Below are positions 28,327 through 37,884 of a stretch of DNA of 64,000 nucleotides, piece by piece. The translations under genes and the position numbers were made by a program. The notes beneath the pieces were generated by a model that searched no databases, had not been told where the DNA came from, and saw only the letters and a program-made list of their open reading frames with translations. The stretch covers positions 2,046,001-2,110,000 of the forward strand of contig NZ_CP084265.1 of the NCBI RefSeq assembly GCF_022879595.1. Direction: 5' to 3'. The DNA is from Caballeronia sp. Lep1P3 (GTDB taxonomy: Bacteria; Pseudomonadota; Gammaproteobacteria; Burkholderiales; Burkholderiaceae). How positions within the stretch are numbered: the first letter of the stretch is position 1; the number at the start of each line of letters is the position of its first letter.

Positions 28327-28510
28327 CGGCCCGCGCCGGGGCCGGACGGCCGCCGCGCGTGCCGCGAGCGCGATTACCGTGCGCGGGACTAGAATGAGAC
28401 ATTCGCAACAGGGGCGAGCCGCGCGTCGCGAAGACGCGTCGCGGCATCGCGATCATGCACACCCGCGGCTTACCGCAATCTGACAAGGCGCATTGCGCCG
28501 ACGACTCGAC

Positions 28511-29464
28511 ATGACATCCGCTCTCGACCAGCTCAAGCAATACACCACCGTCGTCGCCGATACGGGCGACTTCCAGCAATTCGTACAGTTCAAGCCGCAG
28601 GACGCGACCACCAATCCGTCCCTGATCCTCAAGGCCGTCCAGAAGGACGACTACAAGCCGCTGCTCGAAAAGACGGTCAAGGAGAACGCGGGCAAGCCGA
28701 TGGGCCAGATCATCGATCATCTGCTCATCGCCTTCGGCACGGAAATTCTGAAGATCGTGCCGGGGCGCGTCTCCACCGAAGTCGACGCACGCCTCTCGTT
28801 CGACACGAAGGGGTCCATCGACAAGGGCCGCGAGATCATCAAGCTGTACGAAGGCGCGGGCATCGACCGCAACCGCGTGCTGGTGAAGCTCGCATCCACC
28901 TGGGAAGGCATCCGCGCGGCCGAAGTGCTGCAGAAAGAAGGCATTCGCTGCAACATGACGCTGCTGTTTTCGCTGGCGCAGGCCGTGGCGTGCGCCGAAG
29001 CGGGCGCGCAGCTCATCTCGCCGTTCGTCGGCCGCATCTACGACTGGTACAAGAAGTCGGCGGGCGCCGAGTGGGACGAAGTGAAGAACGGCGGCGCGAA
29101 CGATCCGGGCGTGCAGTCGGTGCGCCGCATCTACGCGTACTACAAGAAGTTCGGCTACAAGACCGAGGTCATGGGCGCGAGCTTCCGCACCGTGAGCCAG
29201 ATCACCGAACTGGCCGGCTGCGATCTGCTGACCATTAGCCCCGATCTGCTGAAAAAGCTCGCCGACAGCAACGATACGGTCGAGCGCAAGCTGTCGCCGG
29301 ACGCGGAGCAGAACGAGAACATCGAAAAGATCAACGTGGACGAGCCGACTTTCCGCTTCCTCGTCAACGAAGACGCGATGGCGACGGAAAAGCTCGCGGA
29401 AGGCATCCGCGCGTTCGCCGCCGACGCAATCAAGCTCGAGAAGCTCATCATCGCGCTGCAGTAA
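28511..29464 (+). CDS. tal: Transaldolase
   Basis: Pentose phosphate enzyme transferring a dihydroxyacetone unit between sugar phosphates. The 317-residue product begins [20 protein letters not shown], includes [31 protein letters not shown], and the Schiff-base lysine in [19 protein letters not shown] (about residue 126), then [20 protein letters not shown] and [13 protein letters not shown], all type I TalB features. I chose 28511 because the upstream in-frame start lacks family similarity. It appears monocistronic. Confidence 0.96.
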   Translation: MTSALDQLKQYTTVVADTGDFQQFVQFKPQDATTNPSLILKAVQKDDYKPLLEKTVKENAGKPMGQIIDHLLIAFGTEILKIVPGRVSTEVDARLSFDTKGSIDKGREIIKLYEGAGIDRNRVLVKLASTWEGIRAAEVLQKEGIRCNMTLLFSLAQAVACAEAGAQLISPFVGRIYDWYKKSAGAEWDEVKNGGANDPGVQSVRRIYAYYKKFGYKTEVMGASFRTVSQITELAGCDLLTISPDLLKKLADSNDTVERKLSPDAEQNENIEKINVDEPTFRFLVNEDAMATEKLAEGIRAFAADAIKLEKLIIALQ

Positions 29465-29652
29465 GACCGACGAGGCGCGCGGCGCGCGCGTCTTTCCGCG
29501 CCGCCGCGTTGCCACGCTGCCGCATTCGGAGAAGTACGGCTTTCGGCCGTTTGCGACATAAATTGACTGTTTCCGGGTCGGCGCGGTATCCGGTTGCAAT
29601 AGACTTTCGTGCTTTGGCGGGAGCGCCGCCCAGGTTTGGAGAAAGTCAGTCA

Positions 29653-30111
29653 ATGCAACTGGATACGTATCTTTTTTTTAACGGAGATTGCGCGGACGCC
29701 CTCGCGCTCTATCAGGCCGCATTCGGCGCGCAGATACACACGCTGATCCGCTTCCGGGACACGCCGGATGCCGCCAACGTGCCGCCCGAGTGGCATGACA
29801 AGGTCATGCACGCGCTGTTCAGCCTCGGTGCCAACGCCGTCATGGTGTCGGACGGACAGTTCGGCCAGCCGCAGCGCGACTATCACGGCTTCACGCTTTC
29901 CATCGGCGCGAGCGACGCCCAGGCCGGCGAGCGCGTCTTCAACATGCTCGCCGAGGGCGGCACGGTGCTGACGCCCTGGCAGTCCACCTTCTTCACCGCC
30001 GGCTTCGGCATGCTCAAGGACCGCTTCGGCGTGCCCTGGCTCATCAACGTCGTCGAACAACAAGCGCCGGCCGAAGCTCCGCCACCGCCCGCAGCACCCG
30101 ATCAGCCCTGA
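29653..30111 (+). CDS. VOC-superfamily protein (PhnB-like)
   Basis: A 152-residue glyoxalase/dioxygenase-fold protein of the PhnB (3-demethylubiquinone-9 methyltransferase-like) type; most are of unknown function. It starts MQLDTYLFFNGDCADALALY, contains HALFSLGANAVMVSDGQFG and ends in STFFTAGFGMLKDRFGVPWLINV with a short Pro/Ala tail. GGAGAAAGTCAGTCA precedes the ATG. Metal ligands typical of glyoxalase I are not evident, so it may be non-enzymatic. Confidence 0.8.
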   Translation: MQLDTYLFFNGDCADALALYQAAFGAQIHTLIRFRDTPDAANVPPEWHDKVMHALFSLGANAVMVSDGQFGQPQRDYHGFTLSIGASDAQAGERVFNMLAEGGTVLTPWQSTFFTAGFGMLKDRFGVPWLINVVEQQAPAEAPPPPAAPDQP

Positions 30112-30123
30112 GCGCGCGAGGCA

Positions 30124-31212
30124 TCATCCGTTGAGCGGCCGTGCGCCTTCGATATTCCACTGCCGCTCGATTTCGCTCACACGCACCCGCAGCCGATCCA
30201 CCTGTTCGGTAAGACGCATGGCGAGCCAGTGCATGCCATGCGCCGATTCTTCCGCTCGCTCCATCCCCTCCATCGCGCCCGCGCGCGCATAAAGCAGACT
30301 CACGCGGCCGAAACGCAGCGCGCGCGCCATCTGCAACAGCGTGTGCCGCGCCGCCTCTTCGTTTTTCGTGCAATCGAGCGCGAAGCCGTGCGTATTCGCC
30401 GGGTCGTCCGGCATCGACGTCACCAGCATTTCGAGCGCCGCAAGAATCGAGCGATGCAGCCGCTGGATTTCCTCCAGCCGCGCGAGCGGCACGCGCGTTT
30501 CCTTCGCGACGGAATCCATCAGCGCCCTTGACTGCACGAGCCGCTGGCTCGTGACGAAGAAGCGGCGCGCCGTTTCCTCGGCGATGAGCGGTCTGCCGTC
30601 GAGCAGCGCGCCATAGAGCCGCGCACATTCGCGCAGATTGTCGGCGAGGCGATAGCGCCACGAATACGTCGCGTACTGCGGCAGCACGAACGAGAACGCG
30701 AGCGCGATGGCAATACCGATCAGCACGTTCGCCGTGCGCCACAAGCCGACGTCGAAAGGCGAATCGCCGTGGCCCGCGACGATGACCATCGTGATCGCCG
30801 TGAGCAGCGCCACGTAGCCCGCCTTGCCGATGGCGTAGTACGCGCACGCGCCGGCTATCGCGGACATCAGCAGAAAAAAGAGCGTGAGCGAGCCGAAGAG
30901 CGTCTGCACGAGAATCAGCGCAAGCCCGATGGCCGCGCCGAGCGCCGTGCCGATTGCGCGCTCCGCCGCCTTCTTGCGGATGTTGCCGTAATGCTGCAGG
31001 CCGCCGATCACCACCAGAAGCGAGACCGACGCCCAGCTTCCGTGCGGCACGTTGATGCCGGTCGTGACGATGAACGATGTCGCCATGCCGAGCGCGACGC
31101 GCACCGCATGGATCGCCTTCGCGTGGCGATAGCGGAAGAATGGCGACGCCAGTCCGCTCAGAAGCCGCCTCGCCCGGCTCTTGCGCGGTTGCGCCGATGT
31201 CGATGGAAACAT
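30124..31212 (-). CDS. FUSC-family inner-membrane protein
   Basis: Member of the fusaric-acid-resistance/aromatic-efflux-like membrane family. The 362-residue product has about six N-terminal helices, starting AIHAVRVALGMATSFIVTTG, and the typical FUSC segment NIRKKAAERAIGTALGAAIG, then a cytosolic helical half with ETARRFFVTSQRLVQSRALMDS. It has one FUSC unit, half the size of the AaeB type. The preferred start is 31212; the longer frame begins with a TTG inside the upstream terminator. No efflux partner (AaeA-like or MFP) adjoins it. The substrate is unknown. Confidence 0.83.
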   Translation of the reverse strand: MFPSTSAQPRKSRARRLLSGLASPFFRYRHAKAIHAVRVALGMATSFIVTTGINVPHGSWASVSLLVVIGGLQHYGNIRKKAAERAIGTALGAAIGLALILVQTLFGSLTLFFLLMSAIAGACAYYAIGKAGYVALLTAITMVIVAGHGDSPFDVGLWRTANVLIGIAIALAFSFVLPQYATYSWRYRLADNLRECARLYGALLDGRPLIAEETARRFFVTSQRLVQSRALMDSVAKETRVPLARLEEIQRLHRSILAALEMLVTSMPDDPANTHGFALDCTKNEEAARHTLLQMARALRFGRVSLLYARAGAMEGMERAEESAHGMHWLAMRLTEQVDRLRVRVSEIERQWNIEGARPLNG

Positions 31213-31258
31213 GGTTCGCTCGCGTCGATGCGTTGGGTTGGATCGGGAGCGCTCAAGC

Positions 31259-31295
31259 AAAAACGCCCGCAACGGCCGGGGCCATTACGGGCGTT
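31259..31295 (-). terminator. Rho-independent terminator after the mctP-like gene
   Basis: Read on the reverse strand, AACGCCCG and CGGGCGTT form an 8-bp stem with a following T-run, 22 nt past the permease stop codon. It insulates the FUSC gene from the mctP unit. Confidence 0.78.
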
Positions 31296-31316
31296 AGCGT
31301 ATCAGACGCGCGCCGG

Positions 31317-32870
31317 TCAGCTTTCCACGACGTCCAGGTAGTCTTCAGGCCGCGTGCGGTCGTCGGAGCGTTTCAGGCCGATCGCGCGAACCACCACGCT
31401 CACGCCCACCGACACGATCAGATTGACGATCAGCGCCCACACCGCCGCATAGCCCGGCACCGCGTGGCCGAACATGTGCACGGTGTAAATCGAGCCTTTT
31501 AGCTGCAGCGACACGGCCATCCAGGTGCCGACGCCGATGCCCACCGCCCAGCCGATCAGCAGCCCTCGATGATCCAGCACGCGCGTATAGAGACCGAGCA
31601 CGAGCGCGGGCAGCGTCTGAATGATCCAGATGCCGCCGAGCAGCTGAAGCTGGATCGCGTAAGTGAGCGGCAGCGCGAGAATGAACACCACCGCGCCCAC
31701 TTTCACGATCAGCGAGACGAGCTTCGCGACGTTCGTTTCCTGCTCCGGCGTCATCGAGCGATTGACGAACTCGCGATGCACGTTGCGCGTGTAGAGATTC
31801 GCTGCGGCAATCGACATGATCGCCGCCGGCACCAGCGCGCCGATGCCGATGGCCGCGAACGCCACGCCCACGAACCACGACGGGAAGTAGTGCAGGAAGA
31901 GCGCCGGCACCGCGAAGTTCGCGCCGTAAGCCTTGAAGTACGACGCGTACTCCGGCATGTCCTTCACGCCCGACGCGAGCGCCATGTAGCCGAGCAGCGC
32001 GAGCAGGCCGAGCACCAGCGAATACGCGGGCAGAAGCGCCATGTTGCGGCGGATCGTGTTCCCGGAATTCGACGAGAGGATGGCCGTCACCGAGTGCGGA
32101 TACAGGAAGAGCGCGAGCGCCGAGCCGACCGCGAGCGTCGCGTAGGCGCTGTATCCGTTGAGGCTCGCGGCATCGGGCGCCTTCAGCAAGAGCTTCGCGG
32201 GCGGCACGGCGCCGAAGATATGGCCGAAGCCGCCGAGCTGCGCCGGAATCACGATCATCGCGGCGATGATGGTGATGTAGATCAGCACGTCCTTCACGAC
32301 CGCGATCATCGCGGGTGCGCGCAGGCCGGACGTGTACGTATAGGCCGCGAGAATCGCGAACGCGATGATGAGCGGCAAGTCGCCGACGAAGCCTTGCGTC
32401 GAGAACCCGAGCGCGCCGATCACGACTTCGATGCCGACGAGCTGCAGCGCGATATACGGCATCGTCGCGACGATGCCCGTCAGCGCGACGGCGAGCGCGA
32501 GCATGCGGCTGTTGTAGCGCGCGTGCACGAAGTCGGCCGCGGTCACGTAGCCGTGACGCTTCGCGATGCTCCAGAGCTTCGGAAACACGACGAACGCGAA
32601 CGGATAGATGAGGATGGTGTACGGCAGCGCGAAGAAGCCCGTCGCGCCCGCGCCGAACACGAGCGCCGGCACCGCGACGAACGTGTACGCGGTGTAGAGA
32701 TCGCCGCCGAGCAGGAACCACGTCACGATGGTGCCAAAGCGCCGGCCGCCGAGACCCCATTCGTCGAGCTGGCCGAGATCGCCCTTGCGCCAGTGTGCGG
32801 CGATGAAGCCGAGAATCGTCACGCCGACGAAGAACAGCACGAAGACGAAAGTTGCGGTGATGTTCATCAT
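31317..32870 (-). CDS. mctP: Sodium:solute symporter, monocarboxylate permease-like
   Basis: Inner-membrane transporter of the SSS family, closest in look to MctP, which takes up lactate, pyruvate and similar monocarboxylates. The 517-residue protein has about 13 helices, beginning MMNITATFVFVLFFVGVTIL, with WGLGGRRFGTIVTWFLLGGD, KRHGYVTAADFVHARYNSRM and ALFLYPHSVTAILSSNSGNT. Its ATG overlaps the stop of the DUF3311 gene, and GAGG is 6 nt upstream. That gene pair is the usual MctP arrangement. Specificity is inferred; an acetate permease (ActP) is the main alternative. Confidence 0.85.
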   Translation of the reverse strand: MMNITATFVFVLFFVGVTILGFIAAHWRKGDLGQLDEWGLGGRRFGTIVTWFLLGGDLYTAYTFVAVPALVFGAGATGFFALPYTILIYPFAFVVFPKLWSIAKRHGYVTAADFVHARYNSRMLALAVALTGIVATMPYIALQLVGIEVVIGALGFSTQGFVGDLPLIIAFAILAAYTYTSGLRAPAMIAVVKDVLIYITIIAAMIVIPAQLGGFGHIFGAVPPAKLLLKAPDAASLNGYSAYATLAVGSALALFLYPHSVTAILSSNSGNTIRRNMALLPAYSLVLGLLALLGYMALASGVKDMPEYASYFKAYGANFAVPALFLHYFPSWFVGVAFAAIGIGALVPAAIMSIAAANLYTRNVHREFVNRSMTPEQETNVAKLVSLIVKVGAVVFILALPLTYAIQLQLLGGIWIIQTLPALVLGLYTRVLDHRGLLIGWAVGIGVGTWMAVSLQLKGSIYTVHMFGHAVPGYAAVWALIVNLIVSVGVSVVVRAIGLKRSDDRTRPEDYLDVVES

Positions 32871-33115
32871 CGCGCACCTCCTTGGCCCGCGCGGCGCGAA
32901 GGCAGCGCCTTGGTCTTCGTATAAACGAGCGCGGTGATGACTGCGCTGATCAGCACCCAGAGAAGCTGATACCAGTAGAAGAAGGGAAAGCCCCACAGCG
33001 TGGGCTCGATCTTGTTGTAAAACGGCACCCACACCACGCCGATCCACGGAAGGATCAAAAGCCAGAGCCATTGTCTGTTGCGCGGTTGTCCGGTGCGGCC
33101 CGGATCCTGAGCCAT
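32867..33115 (-). CDS. DUF3311 small membrane protein, partner of the permease
   Basis: An 82-residue protein with two membrane helices (QWLWLLILPWIGVVWVPFYN and FYWYQLLWVLISAVITALVY) and a polar C-terminus, matching DUF3311. Proteins of this family usually precede an SSS permease and are thought to help its assembly or activity, comparable to the YjcH-ActP pairing. A GGAGG ribosome site precedes the ATG, and its TGA overlaps the permease ATG. Confidence 0.86.
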   Translation of the reverse strand: MAQDPGRTGQPRNRQWLWLLILPWIGVVWVPFYNKIEPTLWGFPFFYWYQLLWVLISAVITALVYTKTKALPSRRAGQGGAR

Positions 33116-33345
33116 ACGGCCTCCTCCTTGTTATGAGCATCGCTGATGAGCGAGCATTCGCTTTTATGAGCCGCGATCGTGAGCCGCGGCCCGGCGAGCC
33201 GCGGCTGTCGCGGCGGCGGCGGTCGGGCAGACACGCCGCGGGAAGCGCCCCGAAACAACAGGAGGAGTATAGGGACCGCCAAAACACGGTCAAGCAGGGG
33301 GAATCCCGAGCATTCCCCAGAGGTGAAAAGCGCTGTAAGCGCGGC

Positions 33346-34239
33346 TCAGATCACGAAAGAACCGCTCGCCGGCACGCCCGCGCTTTCGGCGATACCTTTC
33401 ACCCATTGGCGCGCGGGCAAGCCGAGTTGCGATTCGATCAGCTTCGCGCGCTTTTCGAGCGCGGCGAACGGCACGTCGAGCGCGGGACCGGCGAACGCGA
33501 TCGCGACGCGATTGCCGTCGTGCACTTCGGGCAGCGCGATCACGCGGCGGTCGAAGGCTTCGTTCAGATGGCGCATGTTGCGCACGAAGCTCGGGTGATC
33601 GCCGAACAGGTTGATCGTCACGACGCCCGCTTCGCGGCTGAGACAGGCGCGGCACGCGCGATAGAACGACACGCTGTCGAGCACGGGACCGCGCGCGGTG
33701 GCGTCGTAGATATCGATCTGCAATGCGCCGATGGTGCCGTGATTCGCGCGATCGTTGACGAACTCCCACGCATCGCGTTCGGTGACGGTGAGGCGCGCGT
33801 CGTCGTAGGGCAATTCGAACATCGCGCGCGCCGCGATCACGACAGCCGGATTCAGTTCCACGGCTTCGACCTTCGCGCGCTTCAGAAAGCGATGACAGAA
33901 CTTCGTGAGCGCGGCCGCGCCGAGCCCGAGTTGCACGATGCGCTCGGGCGTCTCGATGAAAAGCAGCCACGCCATCATCTGCTGCCCGTATTCCAGTTCG
34001 ATGTGATCGGGCTTTTTCAGCCGCATCGCGCCTTGCACCCATTCGGTGCCGAAATGCAGATAGCGCACACCGCCCTCTTCGGAGAACGTGACGGGCGCGA
34101 AACGCGGCTTGCGCGGCGCCTCGATGCGCGGCGCGTTGGCGAGGTCGTCGTCATCGGGCTCGCTCTTCGCGCGGCTCTTGTTCTTCTTGCTGCCGAACGC
34201 GCGAGCTTCCGCCGACGCGCGCTTGATGAGTTTCGTCAT
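33346..34239 (-). CDS. Spermidine synthase-like (polyamine aminopropyltransferase-like) protein
   Basis: Class I SAM-fold protein of 297 residues related to spermidine synthases. It has a Lys-rich N-terminus, VRYLHFGTEWVQGAMRL (beta-hairpin), LEYGQQMMAWLLF, the nucleotide loop IVQLGLGAAALTKFCHRF, AVELNPAVVIAAR and the Asp-containing GALQIDIYDA. The classic GGDGG loop is altered to LGLGAAA, so true aminopropyltransferase activity is uncertain. It is last in an ATGA-overlapping operon with ubiC and the DNA glycosylase gene. Confidence 0.82.
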   Translation of the reverse strand: MTKLIKRASAEARAFGSKKNKSRAKSEPDDDDLANAPRIEAPRKPRFAPVTFSEEGGVRYLHFGTEWVQGAMRLKKPDHIELEYGQQMMAWLLFIETPERIVQLGLGAAALTKFCHRFLKRAKVEAVELNPAVVIAARAMFELPYDDARLTVTERDAWEFVNDRANHGTIGALQIDIYDATARGPVLDSVSFYRACRACLSREAGVVTINLFGDHPSFVRNMRHLNEAFDRRVIALPEVHDGNRVAIAFAGPALDVPFAALEKRAKLIESQLGLPARQWVKGIAESAGVPASGSFVI

Positions 34240-34718
34240 TGTGTGGAAAGAATGTCGCGCCAGATGCGCAATTTTTGGTCGAACGAGAGGATAGCATTGG
34301 CCGGACTCGACGACGGCAGCACGAGCGTGGCGTACCCCGCCGCCGCGATCACCGGCGCGAACTTGCCCGAAGTCTTGCCGTTGAAGCAGACCTTTCGGAG
34401 CATCGGAAAGCGCGCGTGAAACGCGGCGAAGTCGTTCGGCGATGCGTTACGGATCGCGCTATCGAGACTGCCCTCGCGCTCGCACGCGGCAAGCACGTCC
34501 CATAGCCCGATGCCGCGATCCGTCAAACGCGAAAGACGTTGCGCGTAAGCGAGTTCGTGCAACGGCTCGCCGATGACCGCGCCCACGAGCCGCCAGAACT
34601 GGTTGCGCGGATGCGCGTAATACTGCGTGGCGTCGAGCGATGCGACGCCCGGAAAGCTGCCGAGGATGAGGGTGTGCGTTCGCGCGTCGCCGACGGGCGG
34701 GAAGCCTGCGAGCTTCAT
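34236..34718 (-). CDS. DNA-deoxyinosine glycosylase (UDG superfamily)
   Basis: Base-excision repair enzyme expected to remove deaminated bases such as hypoxanthine or uracil. The 160-residue product shows [54 protein letters not shown] and [12 protein letters not shown], with the late LPSSSPAN motif, as in the hypoxanthine/uracil glycosylase subfamily. The ATG overlaps the ubiC stop (ATGA), and its own stop overlaps the SpeE-like start, so the three are translationally coupled. Confidence 0.85.
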   Translation of the reverse strand: MKLAGFPPVGDARTHTLILGSFPGVASLDATQYYAHPRNQFWRLVGAVIGEPLHELAYAQRLSRLTDRGIGLWDVLAACEREGSLDSAIRNASPNDFAAFHARFPMLRKVCFNGKTSGKFAPVIAAAGYATLVLPSSSPANAILSFDQKLRIWRDILSTQ

Positions 34719-35356
34719 CCGGCGTCGCCGTGCGCCACGCGCTTTGCATGCGACGCGAGGTGTTCGCAGGCGCGGGCATGTTCGCGGTGATGCGTGGCGC
34801 CATGCGATGCGGCGAGCCGGCGCCAGAGCGCATCGAGCATGCATTCGGTGACCATCAGCGGCGCGCCGTGGCGCACGAAAACCGATCGGCGTGCGACGAG
34901 TGCGTGGTTTGTTTGCGCTTGCCGGACCGCCAGGCGATACAGCGGATGCCGCGCCGTCAACACGCGGCTCACGAGCGCGGAACGCGACACGCTGCTGTCG
35001 CTATAGAGCAATTCGGCGAGCGGGCGCGTGCGCAGGCGGCGCATCGATTGCCACACGCCGGTGCTGTGCGACAAAGCGACGATGCTGTGCGCGACGACGA
35101 ATGGCACGCCGTCGACTTTCAGCGTGACTTCGCGTGTCCACACCGGCGTGCGGCGTGTGATGCCGAGTGCGCGCGATTCGTCGTGCCAAGGTGTATCGAC
35201 GGCTTCACGGGTGACATCGACGGTGACTGTGCCGAGCGTGCGCAAGTGGGCGGTCAATGAGCCGCCGCGCGTGAGCCAGTCTTTTTGGTGCGCGGTGAAC
35301 GACGCGAGCGGCGCGGCGCGCCAGTGAACATCGACGGGATCGTTAGGGATCGACAT
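34715..35356 (-). CDS. ubiC: Chorismate pyruvate-lyase
   Basis: Converts chorismate to 4-hydroxybenzoate and pyruvate, the first committed step of ubiquinone synthesis. The 213-residue protein has [50 protein letters not shown] and the family end block LARRSVF-like [21 protein letters not shown]. Start 35356 ([12 protein letters not shown]) is preferred over 35365. No ubiA follows, unlike enteric bacteria; here it heads an operon with a DNA glycosylase and a SpeE-like gene. Confidence 0.88.
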   Translation of the reverse strand: MSIPNDPVDVHWRAAPLASFTAHQKDWLTRGGSLTAHLRTLGTVTVDVTREAVDTPWHDESRALGITRRTPVWTREVTLKVDGVPFVVAHSIVALSHSTGVWQSMRRLRTRPLAELLYSDSSVSRSALVSRVLTARHPLYRLAVRQAQTNHALVARRSVFVRHGAPLMVTECMLDALWRRLAASHGATHHREHARACEHLASHAKRVAHGDAG

Positions 35357-35483
35357 GGCGGCCATTATAGGACCGCGTCCGAGTTCGGATGAATCGTATG
35401 GTTATCGCCGCAACCACGCGCGAGACTGTTCGAGCCGCGCCCTTCCGGCGCTGGCTGTCCGCGAGACATAGTGAGGAATAACA

Positions 35484-35741
35484 ATGACGAACAACACGAA
35501 GAAAACATCGGCGAAGGTCGCCCACCTCGCCAGCTCGACGCTGCAAGATCCCAAGGCCTCGGCAATCGCCAGAAGCCTCGCAGGATCGGCAACAGCTCAA
35601 TCACGCACGACTAAGCAGACGAGCGCCGAAATGGAGAGCAAAGCGAGCAAAGTGCTGAGAAGCAACAAGTATTCGGGGGAAACCAAAACACTCGCTGCCT
35701 CAGTGGTTAGCCAATCCAACAAGGACCGCAAAGCGAAATAA
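35484..35741 (+). CDS. Hypothetical small Ser/Lys/Ala-rich protein, 85 aa
   Basis: An 85-residue, hydrophilic, basic protein starting MTNNTKKTSAKVAHLASSTL with repeated Ala/Ser/Lys stretches such as AIARSLAGSATAQSRTTKQ and KVLRSNKYSGETKTLAASVV. It resembles small proteins found near stress genes in Burkholderiaceae and has no recognised domain. GAGGA lies 6 nt before the ATG. Its base composition (lower GC, AAG/AAC codons) differs from that of its neighbours. It is convergent with htpG and shares the terminator. Confidence 0.7.
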   Translation: MTNNTKKTSAKVAHLASSTLQDPKASAIARSLAGSATAQSRTTKQTSAEMESKASKVLRSNKYSGETKTLAASVVSQSNKDRKAK

Positions 35742-35773
35742 AAAACGCGCCGCCGGTTCACCCGGCGGCGCGT
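35740..35773 (-). terminator. Rho-independent terminator for htpG
   Basis: Arms ACGCGCCGCCGG and CCGGCGGCGCGT form a 12-bp stem; on the reverse strand it is followed by TTTTTT, 35 bp past the htpG stop. The forward side lacks a good T-run, so termination of the small gene here would be weaker. Confidence 0.85.
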
Positions 35774-35807
35774 CTTCAAGCGTCTTCAGGCAACGCTCGC
35801 GTGCAAC

Positions 35808-37712
35808 TTATCGCGCGAGCAACAACGCATTCGTCCGCTTCACAAAACTGGCCGGATCTTCCAGCACGCCGCCTTCGGCCAGCATCGCCTGATCGAACAG
35901 CAGATGGCACCAGTCCGCGAAGTTCGCATCGTCCGCATTCAGCGCCTTCACCAGCGGATGTTCCGGATTCACCTCCAGAATCGGCTCCGCTTGCGGCGCC
36001 TTCTGCCCCGCGGCCTTCAGCATGCGCTGCAGATAACCGCTCATATCGCCTTCGTCGGCGACGAGGCAGCTCGGCGAATCCGTCAAACGGAACGTCAGAC
36101 GCACGTCCTTCGCCTTGCCTTCGAGCGCTTCCTTCATCTTCTCGACGAGCGGCTTCAATTCCTCGCCGACTTTCTCCTGCTGCTGCTTTTCCTCGTCGTT
36201 GAGCGCGCCGAGATCGAGGTCGCCGCGCGCGACGCTCTGCAACGGCTTGCCGTCGAACTCGTTGAGGAAGGACAGCATCCACTCGTCGACGCGATCGGTC
36301 AGCAGCAGCACTTCGACGCCCTTCTTGCGGAACACTTCCAGATGCGGGCTGTTCTTCGCGGCCTGCCAGTTGTCGGCGGTCACGTAGTAGATCTTCGTCT
36401 GCTCGGGCTTCATGCGCGCGACGTAATCGGCGAGCGACACGTTCTGCACGTCGCTGTCGTTATGCGTCGATGCGAAGCGCACCAGCTTCGCGATGCGCTC
36501 GCGGTTGCCGAAGTCCTCGCCGATGCCTTCCTTGAGCACCTGGCCGAACTCGTTCCAGAACGTCTGATACTTCTCTCGGCCGGCGTCTTCCGTGGCTTCC
36601 GCCGAGGACGTCGCAAGCTCTTCCAGCATGGACAGCACGCGCTTGGTCACGCCTTCGCGGATGGCCTTTACATCGCGGCTTTCCTGCAGGATTTCGCGCG
36701 ACACGTTGAGCGGCAGGTCCGCCGAATCGACCACGCCCTTCACGAAGCGCAGATACGTGGGCAGCAGCTGCTCGGCGTCGTCCATGATGAACACGCGCTT
36801 CACATACAGCTTCAGCCCGCCGCGATGCTCGCGGTTCCACAGATCGAACGGCGCGTGCTTCGGCACGTACAGCAGTTGCGTGTACTCGCTGCGGCCTTCG
36901 ACGCGGTTGTGCGTCCACGCCAGCGGGTCGTCGTGATCGTGAGAAATGTGCTGATAGAACTGCTTGTACTGCTCGTCGGTGACATCGCTCTTCGGGCGCG
37001 TCCACAGCGCGCTCGCCTGATTGACGGTCTCGTCCTCGTCCTTCTCGACCATCTCGCTCTTCTCGGCGTCCCATTCTTCCTTTTTCATGAGGATGGGCAG
37101 CGCGACGTGATCCGAGTATTTCTGAATGATCGACTTCAGCCGATGCGACGACAGCAGCTCGTCCTCGTCGGCACGCAAATGCAGCGTGATGGTCGTGCCG
37201 CGTTGCGCGCGCTCGATCTCCTCGATCTCGAAGTCGCCCTCGCCCGCGCTCGTCCAGCGCACGCCCTGCGACGCCGGCAGCCCGGCGCGGCGCGTCTCGA
37301 CCGTGATCTTGTCCGCGACGATGAAGCCCGAATAGAAGCCCACGCCGAACTGGCCGATGAGCGCGGCGTCCTTCTGCTGGTCGCCGGAGAGCTTCGAGAA
37401 GAATTCCTTCGTGCCCGAACGCGCGATGGTGCCGAGATGCGAGATGGCTTCGTCGCGGCTCATGCCGATGCCGTTGTCGTCGATCGTGATCGTGCGCGCG
37501 GCGTTGTCGAACGAGATGCGGATGCGCAGGTTCGGATCGTTCTCGTAGAGCGCGCTGTTTTCGATAGCCTCGAAGCGCAGCTTGTCCGCGGCGTCGGATG
37601 CGTTCGAGATCAGCTCGCGCAGGAAGATTTCCTTGTTGCTGTAGAGCGAATGGATCATCAGGTGCAGAAGCTGCTTCACTTCCGCCTGAAAGCTCATGGT
37701 TTCTTGCGCCAT
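35808..37712 (-). CDS. htpG: Molecular chaperone HtpG (Hsp90)
   Basis: Bacterial Hsp90, an ATP-driven homodimeric chaperone. The 634 residues have the GHKL ATPase domain ([40 protein letters not shown]), the middle domain ([17 protein letters not shown]) and the C-terminal dimerisation domain. Length fits E. coli HtpG. An upstream sigma32-type promoter at 37796-37823 supports heat-shock control. It ends with a strong terminator. Confidence 0.97.
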   Translation of the reverse strand: MAQETMSFQAEVKQLLHLMIHSLYSNKEIFLRELISNASDAADKLRFEAIENSALYENDPNLRIRISFDNAARTITIDDNGIGMSRDEAISHLGTIARSGTKEFFSKLSGDQQKDAALIGQFGVGFYSGFIVADKITVETRRAGLPASQGVRWTSAGEGDFEIEEIERAQRGTTITLHLRADEDELLSSHRLKSIIQKYSDHVALPILMKKEEWDAEKSEMVEKDEDETVNQASALWTRPKSDVTDEQYKQFYQHISHDHDDPLAWTHNRVEGRSEYTQLLYVPKHAPFDLWNREHRGGLKLYVKRVFIMDDAEQLLPTYLRFVKGVVDSADLPLNVSREILQESRDVKAIREGVTKRVLSMLEELATSSAEATEDAGREKYQTFWNEFGQVLKEGIGEDFGNRERIAKLVRFASTHNDSDVQNVSLADYVARMKPEQTKIYYVTADNWQAAKNSPHLEVFRKKGVEVLLLTDRVDEWMLSFLNEFDGKPLQSVARGDLDLGALNDEEKQQQEKVGEELKPLVEKMKEALEGKAKDVRLTFRLTDSPSCLVADEGDMSGYLQRMLKAAGQKAPQAEPILEVNPEHPLVKALNADDANFADWCHLLFDQAMLAEGGVLEDPASFVKRTNALLLAR

Positions 37713-37795
37713 GGTCGGGTCCTCTGGTTGATGTCGTCAATTGCCGTGGGGCCGCTGGATGGTGCTGGCAACGCGCCGTCCGGCGAATTCGTCCG

Positions 37796-37823
37796 ATATG
37801 AGGGCGATCCGCGCGCTTTCAAG
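37796..37823 (-). promoter_or_regulatory. Sigma32-type heat-shock promoter of htpG
   Basis: On the reverse strand CTTGAAA (37823-37817) and CCTCATAT (37803-37796) are separated by 13 bp, close to the consensus CTTGAA-N13-15-CCCCATNT. Transcription would start near 37789, about 75 nt before the htpG ATG. Confidence 0.65.
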
Positions 37824-37884
37824 AGCCGCCGCGCGACGCTTTCACCTAGAATGCGCGGCCGTTTCCGACAACTTGCCTTGGCCC

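Noticed and set aside
31213..31272. Extended N-terminus of the FUSC gene from 31272
   Set aside because: It would begin with TTG inside a terminator hairpin; ATG 31212 is better.
31569..32924. A 451-codon forward open frame antisense to mctP
   Set aside because: Arg/His-rich shadow; the permease on the reverse strand is full length.
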